Below are positions 7,500 through 15,595 of a stretch of DNA of 16,928 nucleotides, in pieces. Positions within the stretch are counted from its first letter, which is position 1. The number at the start of each line of letters is the position of its first letter. Both the position numbers and the translations under genes were made by a program. The notes beneath the pieces were generated by a model. The model was not told the origin of the DNA. It searched no databases and saw only the letters and a program-made list of their open reading frames with translations. Source of the DNA: CAZLBV01 sp964557845 (GTDB lineage Bacteria; Acidobacteriota; Aminicenantia; Aminicenantales; Aminicenantaceae); contig CAZLBV010000284.1 in assembly GCA_964557845.1 (NCBI GenBank), forward strand, positions 1 to 16,928, in the 5' to 3' direction.

Positions 7500-9506
7500 T
7501 TGCGGACCACAAAAGAAATTCGAATAGGCATAGATACAGGGGGTACATTCACGGATTTTGTCATCGCTAACAAAGGTGATATCGAAATCCTAAAAATCCC
7601 CTCAACTCCTCAAGATCCAGCCAAAGCCATAACAACTGGGATCTTAAGGTATCTCGAGGCTGGCAATAAGATCCATGTCATTCACGGCACCACTGTCGCC
7701 ACCAATTCTCTCCTGGAAAGAAAGGGAGGAAAAATCGCGCTCATAACTACCAGGGGTTTTGAAGACGTTATTTTTATTGGAAGGCAAACGCGGCAGAAAT
7801 TATACAGCTTGTCAGGCGAAGAAAGAACGCATCTTCTGTCGGAAAAACATGTTTTTGGTATAGATGAACGTGTTCTCTCATCGGGGCTAATCGAAAAAAA
7901 AGTAAACGATAATGATTTAAATACCATTATCGAAAAAATTAAGAAATCAAAGATAGACGCCGTAGCTGTATGTCTGGTAAATTCCTATGCTAATTTTCAG
8001 AACGAGGATATCATTTATTCCCGGCTCAAGAAGGAAAACATCTTGGTTTCTGTTTCTAACCGCATCCTGCCGGAACACCGAGAATATGAACGGACCACAG
8101 TAACTGCGGTCAATGCCTATTTAATGCCGGTGGTTTCCTTTTATATCTCCAACCTCGAAAAAAACACGGGGGATAACGAGCTTCTGATCATGCAGTCGAA
8201 TGAGGGATGCATTTCTCCGGCTACAGCCAAAGAAGAACCGATAAGAACAGCTCTTTCCGGTCCGGCCGGAGGGGTAGTAGCAGCCTTCAATATTGGAAAA
8301 TCCATTGGATGTAAGAACCTGATCACATTTGATATGGGGGGAACCAGTTCTGATGTCTCCTTGATAGACGGGAATATAAAAAGATCAAATGAAAGCATGA
8401 TCAATGAATTCCCTATCCGGCTGCCCATGATCGATATCCATACCGTAGGGGCAGGAGGAGGTTCCATAGCCTATTTGGATAAAGGCGGATCTTTAAGAGT
8501 TGGACCTGACAGTGCCGGCGCAGACCCCGGCCCTGCCTGTTACGGAAAAGGTTTCAACCCTACTGTCACCGATGCTAATCTTATCCTGGGCCGCCTTGTT
8601 CCTGAATATTTTCTAGGCGGGGATATGCAGATATATCCGGAGAGAAGCCAAAAAGCAATCAGTAGACTAGCTGAGAAAATTGGAAAAACAATCATTGAAA
8701 CTGCCGAAGGGATCATAAAGATCGCTAATGCCAATATGGAAAAAGCCATTAGGGTCATATCTATAGAAAGAGGAATCGATCCCAGAAGATTTATTCTTTT
8801 TTGTTTTGGAGGAGCAGGAGGGATGCATGCCGCTGACATTGCATCAAATTTGAATATCACGACCATACTAATCCCTAAAAATGCCGGTGTTTTATCTTCT
8901 CTGGGATTATTAATGGCCGATTCGATCAAAGATTATTCGATGTCCATACTTCGCCAAGCTAAAGAAACCAGACCGCAATTTCTGCAAAAAATTCTCCAGA
9001 AATTGAAAACCAAGGCTGTTCAGGACATGGAACGTGAAGGCTTTCCTTCCGGAAAGCTTAACTTTTTCCCAAGCATGGATATCAGATATGTCGGACAATC
9101 CTATGAGATCAATATTTCTTATCATGATTCTTCCGACACAATTTCTAAACTAATTAGAGATTTCAACCATGCCCATAAGGTGATGTATGCCTACTGCCAT
9201 CCGGAAAGAGAAGTGGAACTGGTGAATCTTCGTTTGAAAGTGTCAGGAATACGTGAAAAAATTAAACTAAAGAGGAAGCCGGAAAAACCCTCTCCTCCTG
9301 ATAAGGCTTTTTTTAAAAAACAGGATATTTATTTCCAATCTAAAAAATTTTCTACGCCTGTTTACCTCAGAAATCTATTATCTGCAGGGATGTCCTTTTC
9401 AGGACCGGCAGTGGTGGTGGATTATGAATCCACCGCTTTTATTCCTCCTGATCATAAACTCAAGGTGGATGGGCTGGAAAACCTTATTATCCACAAGGCT
9501 GAGTGA
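7500..9506 (+). CDS. hyuA: ATP-dependent hydantoinase/5-oxoprolinase family, subunit A
   Basis: HyuA supplies the ATP-binding, ASKHA-fold half of enzymes that open cyclic amides (N-methylhydantoin, 5-oxoproline, caprolactam) or carboxylate ketones. Visible motifs are GIDTGGTFTDF (residues 10-20, phosphate-binding), IHGTTVATNSLLERKG (61-76), GPAGG (254-258), DMGGTSSDVSL (278-288), GAGGGS (317-322), DPGPACYG (342-349) and GGAGGMHA (437-444). The 668-residue length is usual for a separate A subunit; the single-chain eukaryotic oxoprolinase is about 1290. The TTG start at 7500 is preceded six bases away by GGG, and the first motif falls where expected. HyuB begins four bases after the stop, so the two are translationally linked. 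Substrate cannot be decided from sequence; hydantoin or 5-oxoproline is favoured over acetone/acetophenone carboxylation because amino-acid genes surround it and no carboxylase gamma subunit is seen. Confidence 0.93.
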   Translation: MRTTKEIRIGIDTGGTFTDFVIANKGDIEILKIPSTPQDPAKAITTGILRYLEAGNKIHVIHGTTVATNSLLERKGGKIALITTRGFEDVIFIGRQTRQKLYSLSGEERTHLLSEKHVFGIDERVLSSGLIEKKVNDNDLNTIIEKIKKSKIDAVAVCLVNSYANFQNEDIIYSRLKKENILVSVSNRILPEHREYERTTVTAVNAYLMPVVSFYISNLEKNTGDNELLIMQSNEGCISPATAKEEPIRTALSGPAGGVVAAFNIGKSIGCKNLITFDMGGTSSDVSLIDGNIKRSNESMINEFPIRLPMIDIHTVGAGGGSIAYLDKGGSLRVGPDSAGADPGPACYGKGFNPTVTDANLILGRLVPEYFLGGDMQIYPERSQKAISRLAEKIGKTIIETAEGIIKIANANMEKAIRVISIERGIDPRRFILFCFGGAGGMHAADIASNLNITTILIPKNAGVLSSLGLLMADSIKDYSMSILRQAKETRPQFLQKILQKLKTKAVQDMEREGFPSGKLNFFPSMDIRYVGQSYEINISYHDSSDTISKLIRDFNHAHKVMYAYCHPEREVELVNLRLKVSGIREKIKLKRKPEKPSPPDKAFFKKQDIYFQSKKFSTPVYLRNLLSAGMSFSGPAVVVDYESTAFIPPDHKLKVDGLENLIIHKAE

Positions 9507-9510
9507 TCAT

Positions 9511-11073
9511 ATGGATATTTTTGATCCTATTGAATTCGAGCTATTCAAAAATCTTTTTGTCTCCATCTCCGAAGAAATGGGAGCAGTATTAGAACGCACC
9601 GCACTTTCTCCCAATATAAAAGAAAGAAAAGATTTTTCCTGCGCGCTTTTTAACAGTTCAGGAGAAACTTTTTCTCAGGGATCCCACATCCCCGTCCATC
9701 TCGGTGCCATGCCTCTATCCGTACAGGCATCATTGAAATCTTGTTCTTTTCACGAGGATGATCTGGTGATCCTGAATGATCCTTATAGGGGAGGAACGCA
9801 CCTTCCCGATATAACCTGTGTGTCTCCTGTATTCATTTCAAATAATCTCACTTTTTTTGTTGCCAACCGGGCCCACCATTCCGATATAGGCGGTATGTCT
9901 CCTGGATCTATGCCGTTAGCCACAGAAATATTTCAGGAGGGTTTGATCATACCTCCCACAAAAATTTTAAGCAGGGGCAAACTGAATCAGGATATCTTGA
10001 ATCTCATTCTGGCAAATGTTAGAACTCCGGATGAACGCCAAGGAGACCTGTTGGCACAAATAGCCGCCAACTCCAAGGGAAAACAACGGCTCCAGGAAGC
10101 GGTTCGAAAATTCGGAGTCGATAAACTGATCAAACATGGAAAACTCATCCAGGACTATACTGAACGAATTTTAAGAAAAACAATTGATCAAATACCTGAT
10201 GGAATCTATACTTTCACTGATCATCTGGATAATGACGGGATCACTGATTCACCCATAAAAATAGCAGTTAGTCTTTCGATCAAAGGGGACTCAGCTTTAA
10301 TTGATTTTTCCGCCTCTTCAAAACAGGTGGAAGGAGGCGTAAATGCCAACTTTGCGGTTACTAGTTCAGCCGTACTCTATGTGTTTCGTTCCCTGGTAGA
10401 TGAAGATATTCCTTTTAATACCGGCCTTATGCGGCCTTTGAAAATCAAGGCTCCTTTGGGAACAATCGTCAATGCACGATACCCAGCACCCACAGCCGGA
10501 GGAAATGTGGAAACCTCCCAACGCATCGTGGATGTGCTCCTTGGAGCTCTATCCCATGCAATCCCCCAAAAAATACCCGCAGCCAGTTCAGGAACCATGA
10601 ATAATGTTGCTTTTGGGGGAACCTTACCTGACCAAGGAACCGGTTTTGCCTATTATGAAACCATCGGAGGAGGGATGGGAGCAAGTACAGTCCGTGATGG
10701 TCTTTCCGGAATCCACACCCATATGACCAATTCTCTCAATACGCCGCTCGAAGCCTTAGAGATCTATCTCCCCATCCGAATCTGTCGGTATACTCTCAGG
10801 AAGAGATCAGGAGGGAATGGCCAATATAAAGGAGGAGACGGAATTATTCGAGAGTTCGAATTTTTAGTCCCCACTCAAATCTCCATAATCTCTGAGAGAC
10901 GTAAATTCGCGCCCTATGGCCTCCATGGAGGAAGCGATGGCAAAATGGGACGAAATATTCTCATCTCTAAAGGAAAGAAGATCTATTTGAATTCAAAAGT
11001 CAATATAACCGTAGAACCAGGTGATATTTTGAGAATAGAAACACCAGGGGGAGGAGGATATGGTTCGAAATAA
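9511..11073 (+). CDS. hyuB: ATP-dependent hydantoinase/5-oxoprolinase family, subunit B
   Basis: HyuB is the partner subunit of HyuA and takes the activated cyclic amide to the open-chain product. The 520-residue protein begins MDIFDPIEFELFKN, the usual family opening, so the ATG at 9511 is chosen over an in-frame ATG at 9424 that lies inside hyuA. Conserved blocks are ERTALSPNIKERKDFSCALF (28-47), SHIPVHLGAM (58-67), NDPYRGGTHLPDIT (89-102), RAHHSDIGG (120-128, His-rich and probably metal or active-site related) and the Gly-rich C-terminus ending GGGGYGSK. Length is typical (about 500-580). It starts 4 bp after hyuA, with at best a weak GAG ribosome site, consistent with translational coupling. 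Its last 14 bases overlap the transporter gene. No key block appears missing. Confidence 0.93.
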   Translation: MDIFDPIEFELFKNLFVSISEEMGAVLERTALSPNIKERKDFSCALFNSSGETFSQGSHIPVHLGAMPLSVQASLKSCSFHEDDLVILNDPYRGGTHLPDITCVSPVFISNNLTFFVANRAHHSDIGGMSPGSMPLATEIFQEGLIIPPTKILSRGKLNQDILNLILANVRTPDERQGDLLAQIAANSKGKQRLQEAVRKFGVDKLIKHGKLIQDYTERILRKTIDQIPDGIYTFTDHLDNDGITDSPIKIAVSLSIKGDSALIDFSASSKQVEGGVNANFAVTSSAVLYVFRSLVDEDIPFNTGLMRPLKIKAPLGTIVNARYPAPTAGGNVETSQRIVDVLLGALSHAIPQKIPAASSGTMNNVAFGGTLPDQGTGFAYYETIGGGMGASTVRDGLSGIHTHMTNSLNTPLEALEIYLPIRICRYTLRKRSGGNGQYKGGDGIIREFEFLVPTQISIISERRKFAPYGLHGGSDGKMGRNILISKGKKIYLNSKVNITVEPGDILRIETPGGGGYGSK

Positions 11074-12262
11074 AAAAAGCTCTTTCGGCCCAGGGTTTTT
11101 AGTCACCGCTGCTTTCATCGGTCCGGGTACGGTTACTTCTTGTTCTTTGGCAGGTGCGAGATTTGGATACTCTCTTATTTACGCCCTGGTTTTTGCCACT
11201 ATAACCACTCTTTTTCTTCAAGAAATGACAGGAAGACTCAGTCTTGGATCAGGGATGGATCTTGGCCAAACACTTAGGATATATTCCCGAAACAAAGCCA
11301 TCAGGCTTATCATCATCGTACTGACATTATCTGCCATTACTTTTGGATGCGCCGCTTATGAAGCCGGCAACATCATAGGAGGTTCTCTAGGATTAGAGAC
11401 TCTAACTCCCGTACCTCAAAATATCTGGGTGGTATTCATTTCCATAACTGCCTTTCTCATACTCAACCGCCAACGATATAAGCTCATCGAAAAGTTCCTC
11501 ATATTTCTGGTCTTTTTGATGAGTCTTTCATTTATAACCACGTTCATCATCATCGGGCCAGATTATCGATCCTTGATAAGAGGACTCCTTCCCTCTATTC
11601 CGGAGAGCTCCGGTTATCTCATTTTGGCCTTGATAGGCACCACTGTTGTCCCTTATAATCTCTTTCTTCATTCCTCCGCTGTCGCAGAAAAATGGAAGAA
11701 AAAAACAGACCTCAAATTTATTAGGAAAGACCTTTTAGTCTCCATCTGTCTCGGAGGTGTTATTTCGATTGCGATCGTTGTTACTGCAGCGGTGGCCTTT
11801 TTCGGCAGTAATGTCCAGATCCAGAAAGGTATTGACATGGCCAGTCAGCTCAAACCCCTCTTTGGACCTTTAACCAACGTGCTTTTCGGCTTAGGATTTT
11901 TTGCTGCCGGGATGAGCTCCGCAATCACAGCACCCTATGCGGCTGCTTTTGCCTCCAGCGGAGTCCTGGGGTGGAAAAATGGAAAGGACTCATCAGGATT
12001 TAAAGCAGTCTGGATGGGAGTGATCGGAATCGGTTTGACAGTCTCTTTATTTGATCTTAATCCGATCTCCGTTATCATATTTGCTCAGGCTGCCAATGGC
12101 TTGATCTTACCTTTTGCCGCTGTTTTCTTACTGGTCATTCTTAATAAACCTAAGATCATGGGCGATATGAAAAATAATCTGTATCAAAATCTCTTGGGGG
12201 GTCTCATTGCTCTGGTTGTGTCGCTCCTGGGGATCTGGAATATAGTCAGATTATTTTTCTGA
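11060..12262 (+). CDS. Nramp-fold transporter lacking the metal-site residues; predicted organic-solute carrier
   Basis: This 400-residue, highly hydrophobic protein has about 10-11 membrane segments and the Nramp (SLC11, LeuT-fold) layout: GPGFLVTAAFIGPGTVT at residues 10-26 and GTTVVPYNLFLHS at 193-205. In true Nramps TM1 carries DPGN and TM6 carries GATVMPHN, whose Asp, Asn, Ala and Met bind the metal. Here those positions are Gly21, Thr24, Thr194 and Val197, and the TM6 His is Tyr199. Metal transport by the standard mechanism is therefore unlikely. The gene overlaps hyuB by 14 bases, with a GA-rich ribosome site (11047-11057) inside hyuB, so it should be made together with HyuAB. As I recall, B. 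subtilis ycsG, in the 5-oxoprolinase (ycsF/kip) operon, is a similar Nramp-family gene of unknown substrate. I infer uptake of the HyuAB substrate. Automated annotation as a Mn/Fe transporter would probably be wrong. Confidence 0.88.
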   Translation: MVRNKKSSFGPGFLVTAAFIGPGTVTSCSLAGARFGYSLIYALVFATITTLFLQEMTGRLSLGSGMDLGQTLRIYSRNKAIRLIIIVLTLSAITFGCAAYEAGNIIGGSLGLETLTPVPQNIWVVFISITAFLILNRQRYKLIEKFLIFLVFLMSLSFITTFIIIGPDYRSLIRGLLPSIPESSGYLILALIGTTVVPYNLFLHSSAVAEKWKKKTDLKFIRKDLLVSICLGGVISIAIVVTAAVAFFGSNVQIQKGIDMASQLKPLFGPLTNVLFGLGFFAAGMSSAITAPYAAAFASSGVLGWKNGKDSSGFKAVWMGVIGIGLTVSLFDLNPISVIIFAQAANGLILPFAAVFLLVILNKPKIMGDMKNNLYQNLLGGLIALVVSLLGIWNIVRLFF

Positions 12263-12279
12263 CTTATTCATAAAAAAGC

Positions 12280-12972
12280 CTAAGTTAAAGCAAAATCGAC
12301 GGCAGCCTTGGAATGGAGCTTGGTTGTATCGAAAAGAGGAATACTATAGTCTTTCTGCTCAACAATGAGAGGGATCTCTGTACATCCTAAGATTACTCCC
12401 TGGGCGCCCTGAGAAACAAGATTTTCTATGACCTTGCTGAATTTTTCCTTAGAACTGCTTTTTATCTCTCCCAAGCACAACTCGCTGTAGAGAATATTAT
12501 GAATGACCTTTCTTTCTTCCTCAGATGGGATAACGACTTCGATCCCATGTTTATCTTTTAAACGGCCTTTGTAAAAATCCTGCTCCATAGTAAAACGTGT
12601 TCCTAAAAGCCCGACACGGTTAAATCTGTTTTTCTTGATTTCTTCAGCCGTTACATCCACGATATGCAGAAGTGGGATCCTTACACTCGATTGAACCTCA
12701 TCTGCCATCAAATGCATGGTATTGGTACAGATAAGAACAAATTCAGCCCCTCCCCTTTCGACCTTCTGAGCGGCGTCGATCATGCTTTTTGTAGCTTCTT
12801 CCCATTTATTCTCATGCTGCAGCTTCTCGATCTCAGCAAAATCAACCGAATACAGAATACACTTGGCTGAATGTAATCCTCCCAACCGGGTTTTAACTTC
12901 TTCATTTATGATGCGGTAATATTCCAGGGTGGATTCCCAGCTCATGCCGCCGATCATACCAATTATTTTCAT
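12280..12972 (-). CDS. Aspartate/glutamate racemase family protein (RacD/YgeA type)
   Basis: The 230-residue protein belongs to the PLP-independent Asp/Glu racemase family, which interconverts amino-acid enantiomers with two cysteines acting as acid and base. Both are present: Cys82 in ICTNTMH and Cys197 in LGCTEIPL. The N-terminus MKIIGMIGGMSWEST is typical of aspartate racemases and of YgeA, and differs from hydantoin racemases. The start at 12972 is preferred to the ATG 15 bases upstream, because that ATG is embedded in the strong ribosome site AGGAGG, which lies six bases before 12972. It runs opposite to its neighbours: its stop is 18 bp from the stop of the Nramp-like gene, and its start faces the permease start across 158 bp. 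It could supply the L- or D-form needed by the neighbouring enzymes. Substrate (Asp, Glu or another amino acid) is not determinable. Confidence 0.9.
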   Translation of the reverse strand: MKIIGMIGGMSWESTLEYYRIINEEVKTRLGGLHSAKCILYSVDFAEIEKLQHENKWEEATKSMIDAAQKVERGGAEFVLICTNTMHLMADEVQSSVRIPLLHIVDVTAEEIKKNRFNRVGLLGTRFTMEQDFYKGRLKDKHGIEVVIPSEEERKVIHNILYSELCLGEIKSSSKEKFSKVIENLVSQGAQGVILGCTEIPLIVEQKDYSIPLFDTTKLHSKAAVDFALT

Positions 12973-13130
12973 TCTCTGCCTCCTCATTGAACTAAAGAGA
13001 AATGAAACACAACGATTTTTTCTCTAAAGATAACCTTACCAAAATCCAGTCAATTAATAAACTATTTTATCCATCCGAATAATCCATGATTTACCTTATT
13101 TTTAATGTTAAAATAGCAAGGATCATCATT
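12973..13130. promoter_or_regulatory. Divergent intergenic region between racemase and permease genes
   Basis: This AT-rich 158-bp gap should hold promoters for both directions. For the permease, TTAATA (13054-13059), 18 bases, then AATAAT (13078-13083, 5/6 to the -10 consensus) is the best candidate. For the racemase, on the minus strand, TTGACT (complement of 13048-13053) is followed by weak -10 options such as TATCTT (complement of 13027-13032, spacing only 15). The two candidate -35 elements abut, which would couple the two directions. Neither is strong. I see no clear palindromic operator. Confidence 0.4.
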
Positions 13131-14567
13131 ATGGCTGAGCAAAACCGACAAACTGAATCCTCTTATGGCCTGATACGCCAACTGGGTCTGTTTGATTCCA
13201 CTATGGTCATGGTAGGAATTATCATTGGCTCAGGCATATTTCTGACTACCGGCATTATTGCCCGATCCATACCGTCAGCTCCTCTCATACTACTGGTATG
13301 GACAGTTGGAGGGCTCTTGACCTTGGCCGGAGCCCTCACCTACGGAGAATTGGGAGCTGCTTTACCGGAAGCAGGAGGACAATACATCTATATCCGCGAA
13401 GCTTATGGAACTCTCCCCGGATTTCTATTTGGGTGGGTCATGTTTCTGGTTTATCAAACCGGGGGAATAGCTGGACTTGCCCTCGCTTTTTCGGAATACT
13501 TTGGATATTTTTTCCCTTCCCTGTCCATGGATAAAATAATATATTCTCAGACACTTTACTTCTTAGGCAAGCCTTTGATCTATTCGCTTTCCGCCGGTCA
13601 GCTCGTCGGAGCTTTCGCCATCATTGTCCTTTCCTATTTGAATTATATCGGGGTGGGTTTTGGAAAGACCATACAGAATCTTTTGACCGTTTTGAAGATC
13701 GGGATTATTCTGATCATAATCGTCCTCGGGTTTTCGATCGGAAAAGGCGCTTCCATCGATTTCACCCTAAATCCCGAAGGTCTCAGTCTCAGTCAGCTTT
13801 TCATAGGATTCGGCGTTGCTCTGATAGCTGTCTCTTGGGCCTTTGACGGCTGGAACAACATAAATTTTGTCGCCGGAGAAATAAAAAAACCCCAGCGAAA
13901 CCTCCCCAAAGCTCTGATTCTGGGAACCTTGATAACCACCACTCTCTATGTGTTGATCAACTATATCTATCTTTATGCTTTGCCCATAAATCAAATGGCA
14001 GGAGAGGTAAGGATCGCAGAAAAGGCCACTTCTGCTCTTTTCGGTTCTGGTACAGCCGGTCTCATATCCGCTATCGTCATTATTTCGACCTTCGGCTCGC
14101 TCAACGGTTCGATTCTCACCGGCCCGCGGGTTTTTTATGCCATGGCCAAGGATGGGTTGTTTTTCAAACGAGTCTCAAAAGTCCATCCCCGTTTTCATAC
14201 GCCTGGTTTTTCCATTCTTATTCAGGCTTTATGGGCTTGTGCACTGACATTAACAGGAACATTCGAGCAGATATTTACTTTTGCCATGTTTGTATCCGTT
14301 ATTTTTTGGATCGCTGCAGCGGCAGCAGTATTCACCCTTAGGAAAAAAAGGCCGGACCTTTCCCGCCCCTATAAAACATGGGGCTACCCCTTCATTCCTG
14401 CTCTTTTTATTGCAGCCTCATTTGGTATTCTGATCAATACTCTTCTGGAAAAACCGATGGAAGCCCTTGCTGGACTGACTTTAACCGCTCTGGGCCTTCC
14501 AGCTTATTTTATTTGGAAAAGACGCTCTTCTCAAAACTCAGTAAATGAAAAAAATCTTAAAATCTGA
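13131..14567 (+). CDS. APC-superfamily amino-acid permease (LAT/SteT-like)
   Basis: A 478-residue integral membrane protein with about 12 hydrophobic segments. GIIIGSGIF (29-37) in the first segment is the unwound substrate-binding motif of APC amino-acid transporters. The segment with SWAFDGWNNINFVAGEIKKP, in the middle of the protein, is characteristic of the LAT branch, to which the serine/threonine exchanger SteT belongs. The sequence continues through a typical hydrophilic loop (KKRPDLSRPYKTWGYP) near the C-terminus. The ATG at 13131 has AAGGA eight bases upstream. An earlier in-frame ATG at 13086 would add 15 unlikely residues without a ribosome site. It is the first gene of the right-hand operon, with 23 bp to the dehydratase. 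It probably imports or exchanges the amino acid that the downstream enzymes degrade; specificity is unknown. Confidence 0.92.
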   Translation: MAEQNRQTESSYGLIRQLGLFDSTMVMVGIIIGSGIFLTTGIIARSIPSAPLILLVWTVGGLLTLAGALTYGELGAALPEAGGQYIYIREAYGTLPGFLFGWVMFLVYQTGGIAGLALAFSEYFGYFFPSLSMDKIIYSQTLYFLGKPLIYSLSAGQLVGAFAIIVLSYLNYIGVGFGKTIQNLLTVLKIGIILIIIVLGFSIGKGASIDFTLNPEGLSLSQLFIGFGVALIAVSWAFDGWNNINFVAGEIKKPQRNLPKALILGTLITTTLYVLINYIYLYALPINQMAGEVRIAEKATSALFGSGTAGLISAIVIISTFGSLNGSILTGPRVFYAMAKDGLFFKRVSKVHPRFHTPGFSILIQALWACALTLTGTFEQIFTFAMFVSVIFWIAAAAAVFTLRKKRPDLSRPYKTWGYPFIPALFIAASFGILINTLLEKPMEALAGLTLTALGLPAYFIWKRRSSQNSVNEKNLKI

Positions 14568-14590
14568 TAAGTTTTATACATGGAGGCTAA

Positions 14591-15595
14591 GTGAGATCAA
14601 GTCAAACAGATAAAGCGGTTTTACCTGACATTATGCAAGAAGCCTTGGCAGCTGAATCCCTTATCCGGCCCTATATTAGAGAAACACCCCTGGAATACTC
14701 GCCGTTCTTCAGCAGTTTATCCGGATGCTGTGTTTATCTCAAGCTGGAAAACATTCAGATCACCGGTTCCTTCAAACTTAGAGGCGCTATGAACAAGATG
14801 CTCTCCCTAAGTGATGAAGAAAAAAAGCAGGGATCTATAACTGCTTCATCCGGAAATCATGGGGCCGCTTTTGCCTATATTTTAAACAAATTCAATCTAA
14901 AAGGATCAATTTTCCTGCCGGAAAATGCTTCGAGCTCAAAGCTCGATCTTCTTCATTTATACGGAGCAGATATACGCCAGTATGGCGATGACTGCGTTAA
15001 AGCTGAGGCGCAGGCAAGAAAAACTGCCAAAGAAAAAGGGATGACATATGTTTCTCCCTACAATGATATCAAGATAATCGGCGGTCAGGGAACTATCGGC
15101 ATTGAGATGGAACACCAATTAAAAAAAATAGATGTGATTTTATGCCCAGTGGGAGGAGGAGGCTTGATCAGCGGTGTTGGAGGGTATCTTAAAAATATAG
15201 ATCCGGAAGTAAAGATCATTGGCTGTCAGCCGGAAAATTCAGCGGTGATGTATGAATCTATAAAAGCTGGTTGCATTCTGGATATCCCCTCTCTCCCGAC
15301 AATCTCCGATGGGACCGCAGGCGGTATTGAGCCGGGTTCAATAACCTTTGATCTTTGCAGAGAATATGTCGATGATTTTTATCTTGTCTCAGAAGAAGAG
15401 ATCAAACAAGCCATTAGGACCGTTCTCGAAAAACAATCTCTGTTGATCGAAGGAGGGGCAGCACTTCCGGTGGCAGCCTTTTTGAAAAACTTATCTTTTT
15501 TTAAAGATAAAAATATCATTTTGATCTTAAGCGGTTCAAGAATAAGCAGCCAAAAGCTGTCTGAAATTATTTGTGGAGAACACCATTGGCAGTAA
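14591..15595 (+). CDS. PLP-dependent dehydratase, threonine/serine/3-hydroxyaspartate type (fold type II)
   Basis: The 334-residue enzyme belongs to the family of catabolic threonine dehydratase, serine racemase and threo-3-hydroxyaspartate ammonia-lyase. It would remove water from a beta-hydroxy amino acid, giving an enamine/imine and then an oxo acid and ammonia. PLP Lys62 is in GSFKLRG, SSGNHG (86-91) binds the substrate carboxylate, and the tetraglycine loop GGGGL starting at 188 holds the phosphate. There is no C-terminal ACT regulatory domain, which argues against biosynthetic IlvA. The motif near the C-terminus that usually reads SGGN is SGSR (314-317); the serine that contacts the pyridine nitrogen is kept. 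The GTG at 14591 has GGAGG four bases upstream, a rather short spacing. The last 10 bases overlap the next gene, an OCD-family enzyme. That pairing resembles BhcB/BhcD and EutB/EutC, so 3-hydroxyaspartate or an ectoine-derived compound are alternatives to threonine/serine. Confidence 0.9.
   Translation: MRSSQTDKAVLPDIMQEALAAESLIRPYIRETPLEYSPFFSSLSGCCVYLKLENIQITGSFKLRGAMNKMLSLSDEEKKQGSITASSGNHGAAFAYILNKFNLKGSIFLPENASSSKLDLLHLYGADIRQYGDDCVKAEAQARKTAKEKGMTYVSPYNDIKIIGGQGTIGIEMEHQLKKIDVILCPVGGGGLISGVGGYLKNIDPEVKIIGCQPENSAVMYESIKAGCILDIPSLPTISDGTAGGIEPGSITFDLCREYVDDFYLVSEEEIKQAIRTVLEKQSLLIEGGAALPVAAFLKNLSFFKDKNIILILSGSRISSQKLSEIICGEHHWQ

Noticed and set aside
8141..8929. Minus-strand ORFs of 108 and 129 codons opposite hyuA
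   Set aside because: They lie antisense to strongly conserved HyuA motifs, have no recognisable domains, and are explained as shadow frames.
9424..9510. Extended start of hyuB inside hyuA
   Set aside because: The added residues resemble nothing in the family, while the ATG at 9511 gives the standard MDIFDPIEFELF opening four bases after the hyuA stop.
12263..12279. Bidirectional terminator between the convergent Nramp-like and racemase genes
   Set aside because: Only 17 bases separate the stops and I see no inverted repeat, only an A-run.
12973..12987. Upstream ATG for the racemase
   Set aside because: Those 15 bases contain the AGGAGG ribosome site that serves the ATG at 12972.
13086..13130. 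Upstream ATG for the amino-acid permease
   Set aside because: There is no ribosome site and the extra residues are not family-like; AAGGA is well placed for 13131.
15571..15585. TTG at 15571 as start of the OCD-family gene
   Set aside because: It overlaps the ribosome site GGAGA that fits the TTG at 15586.
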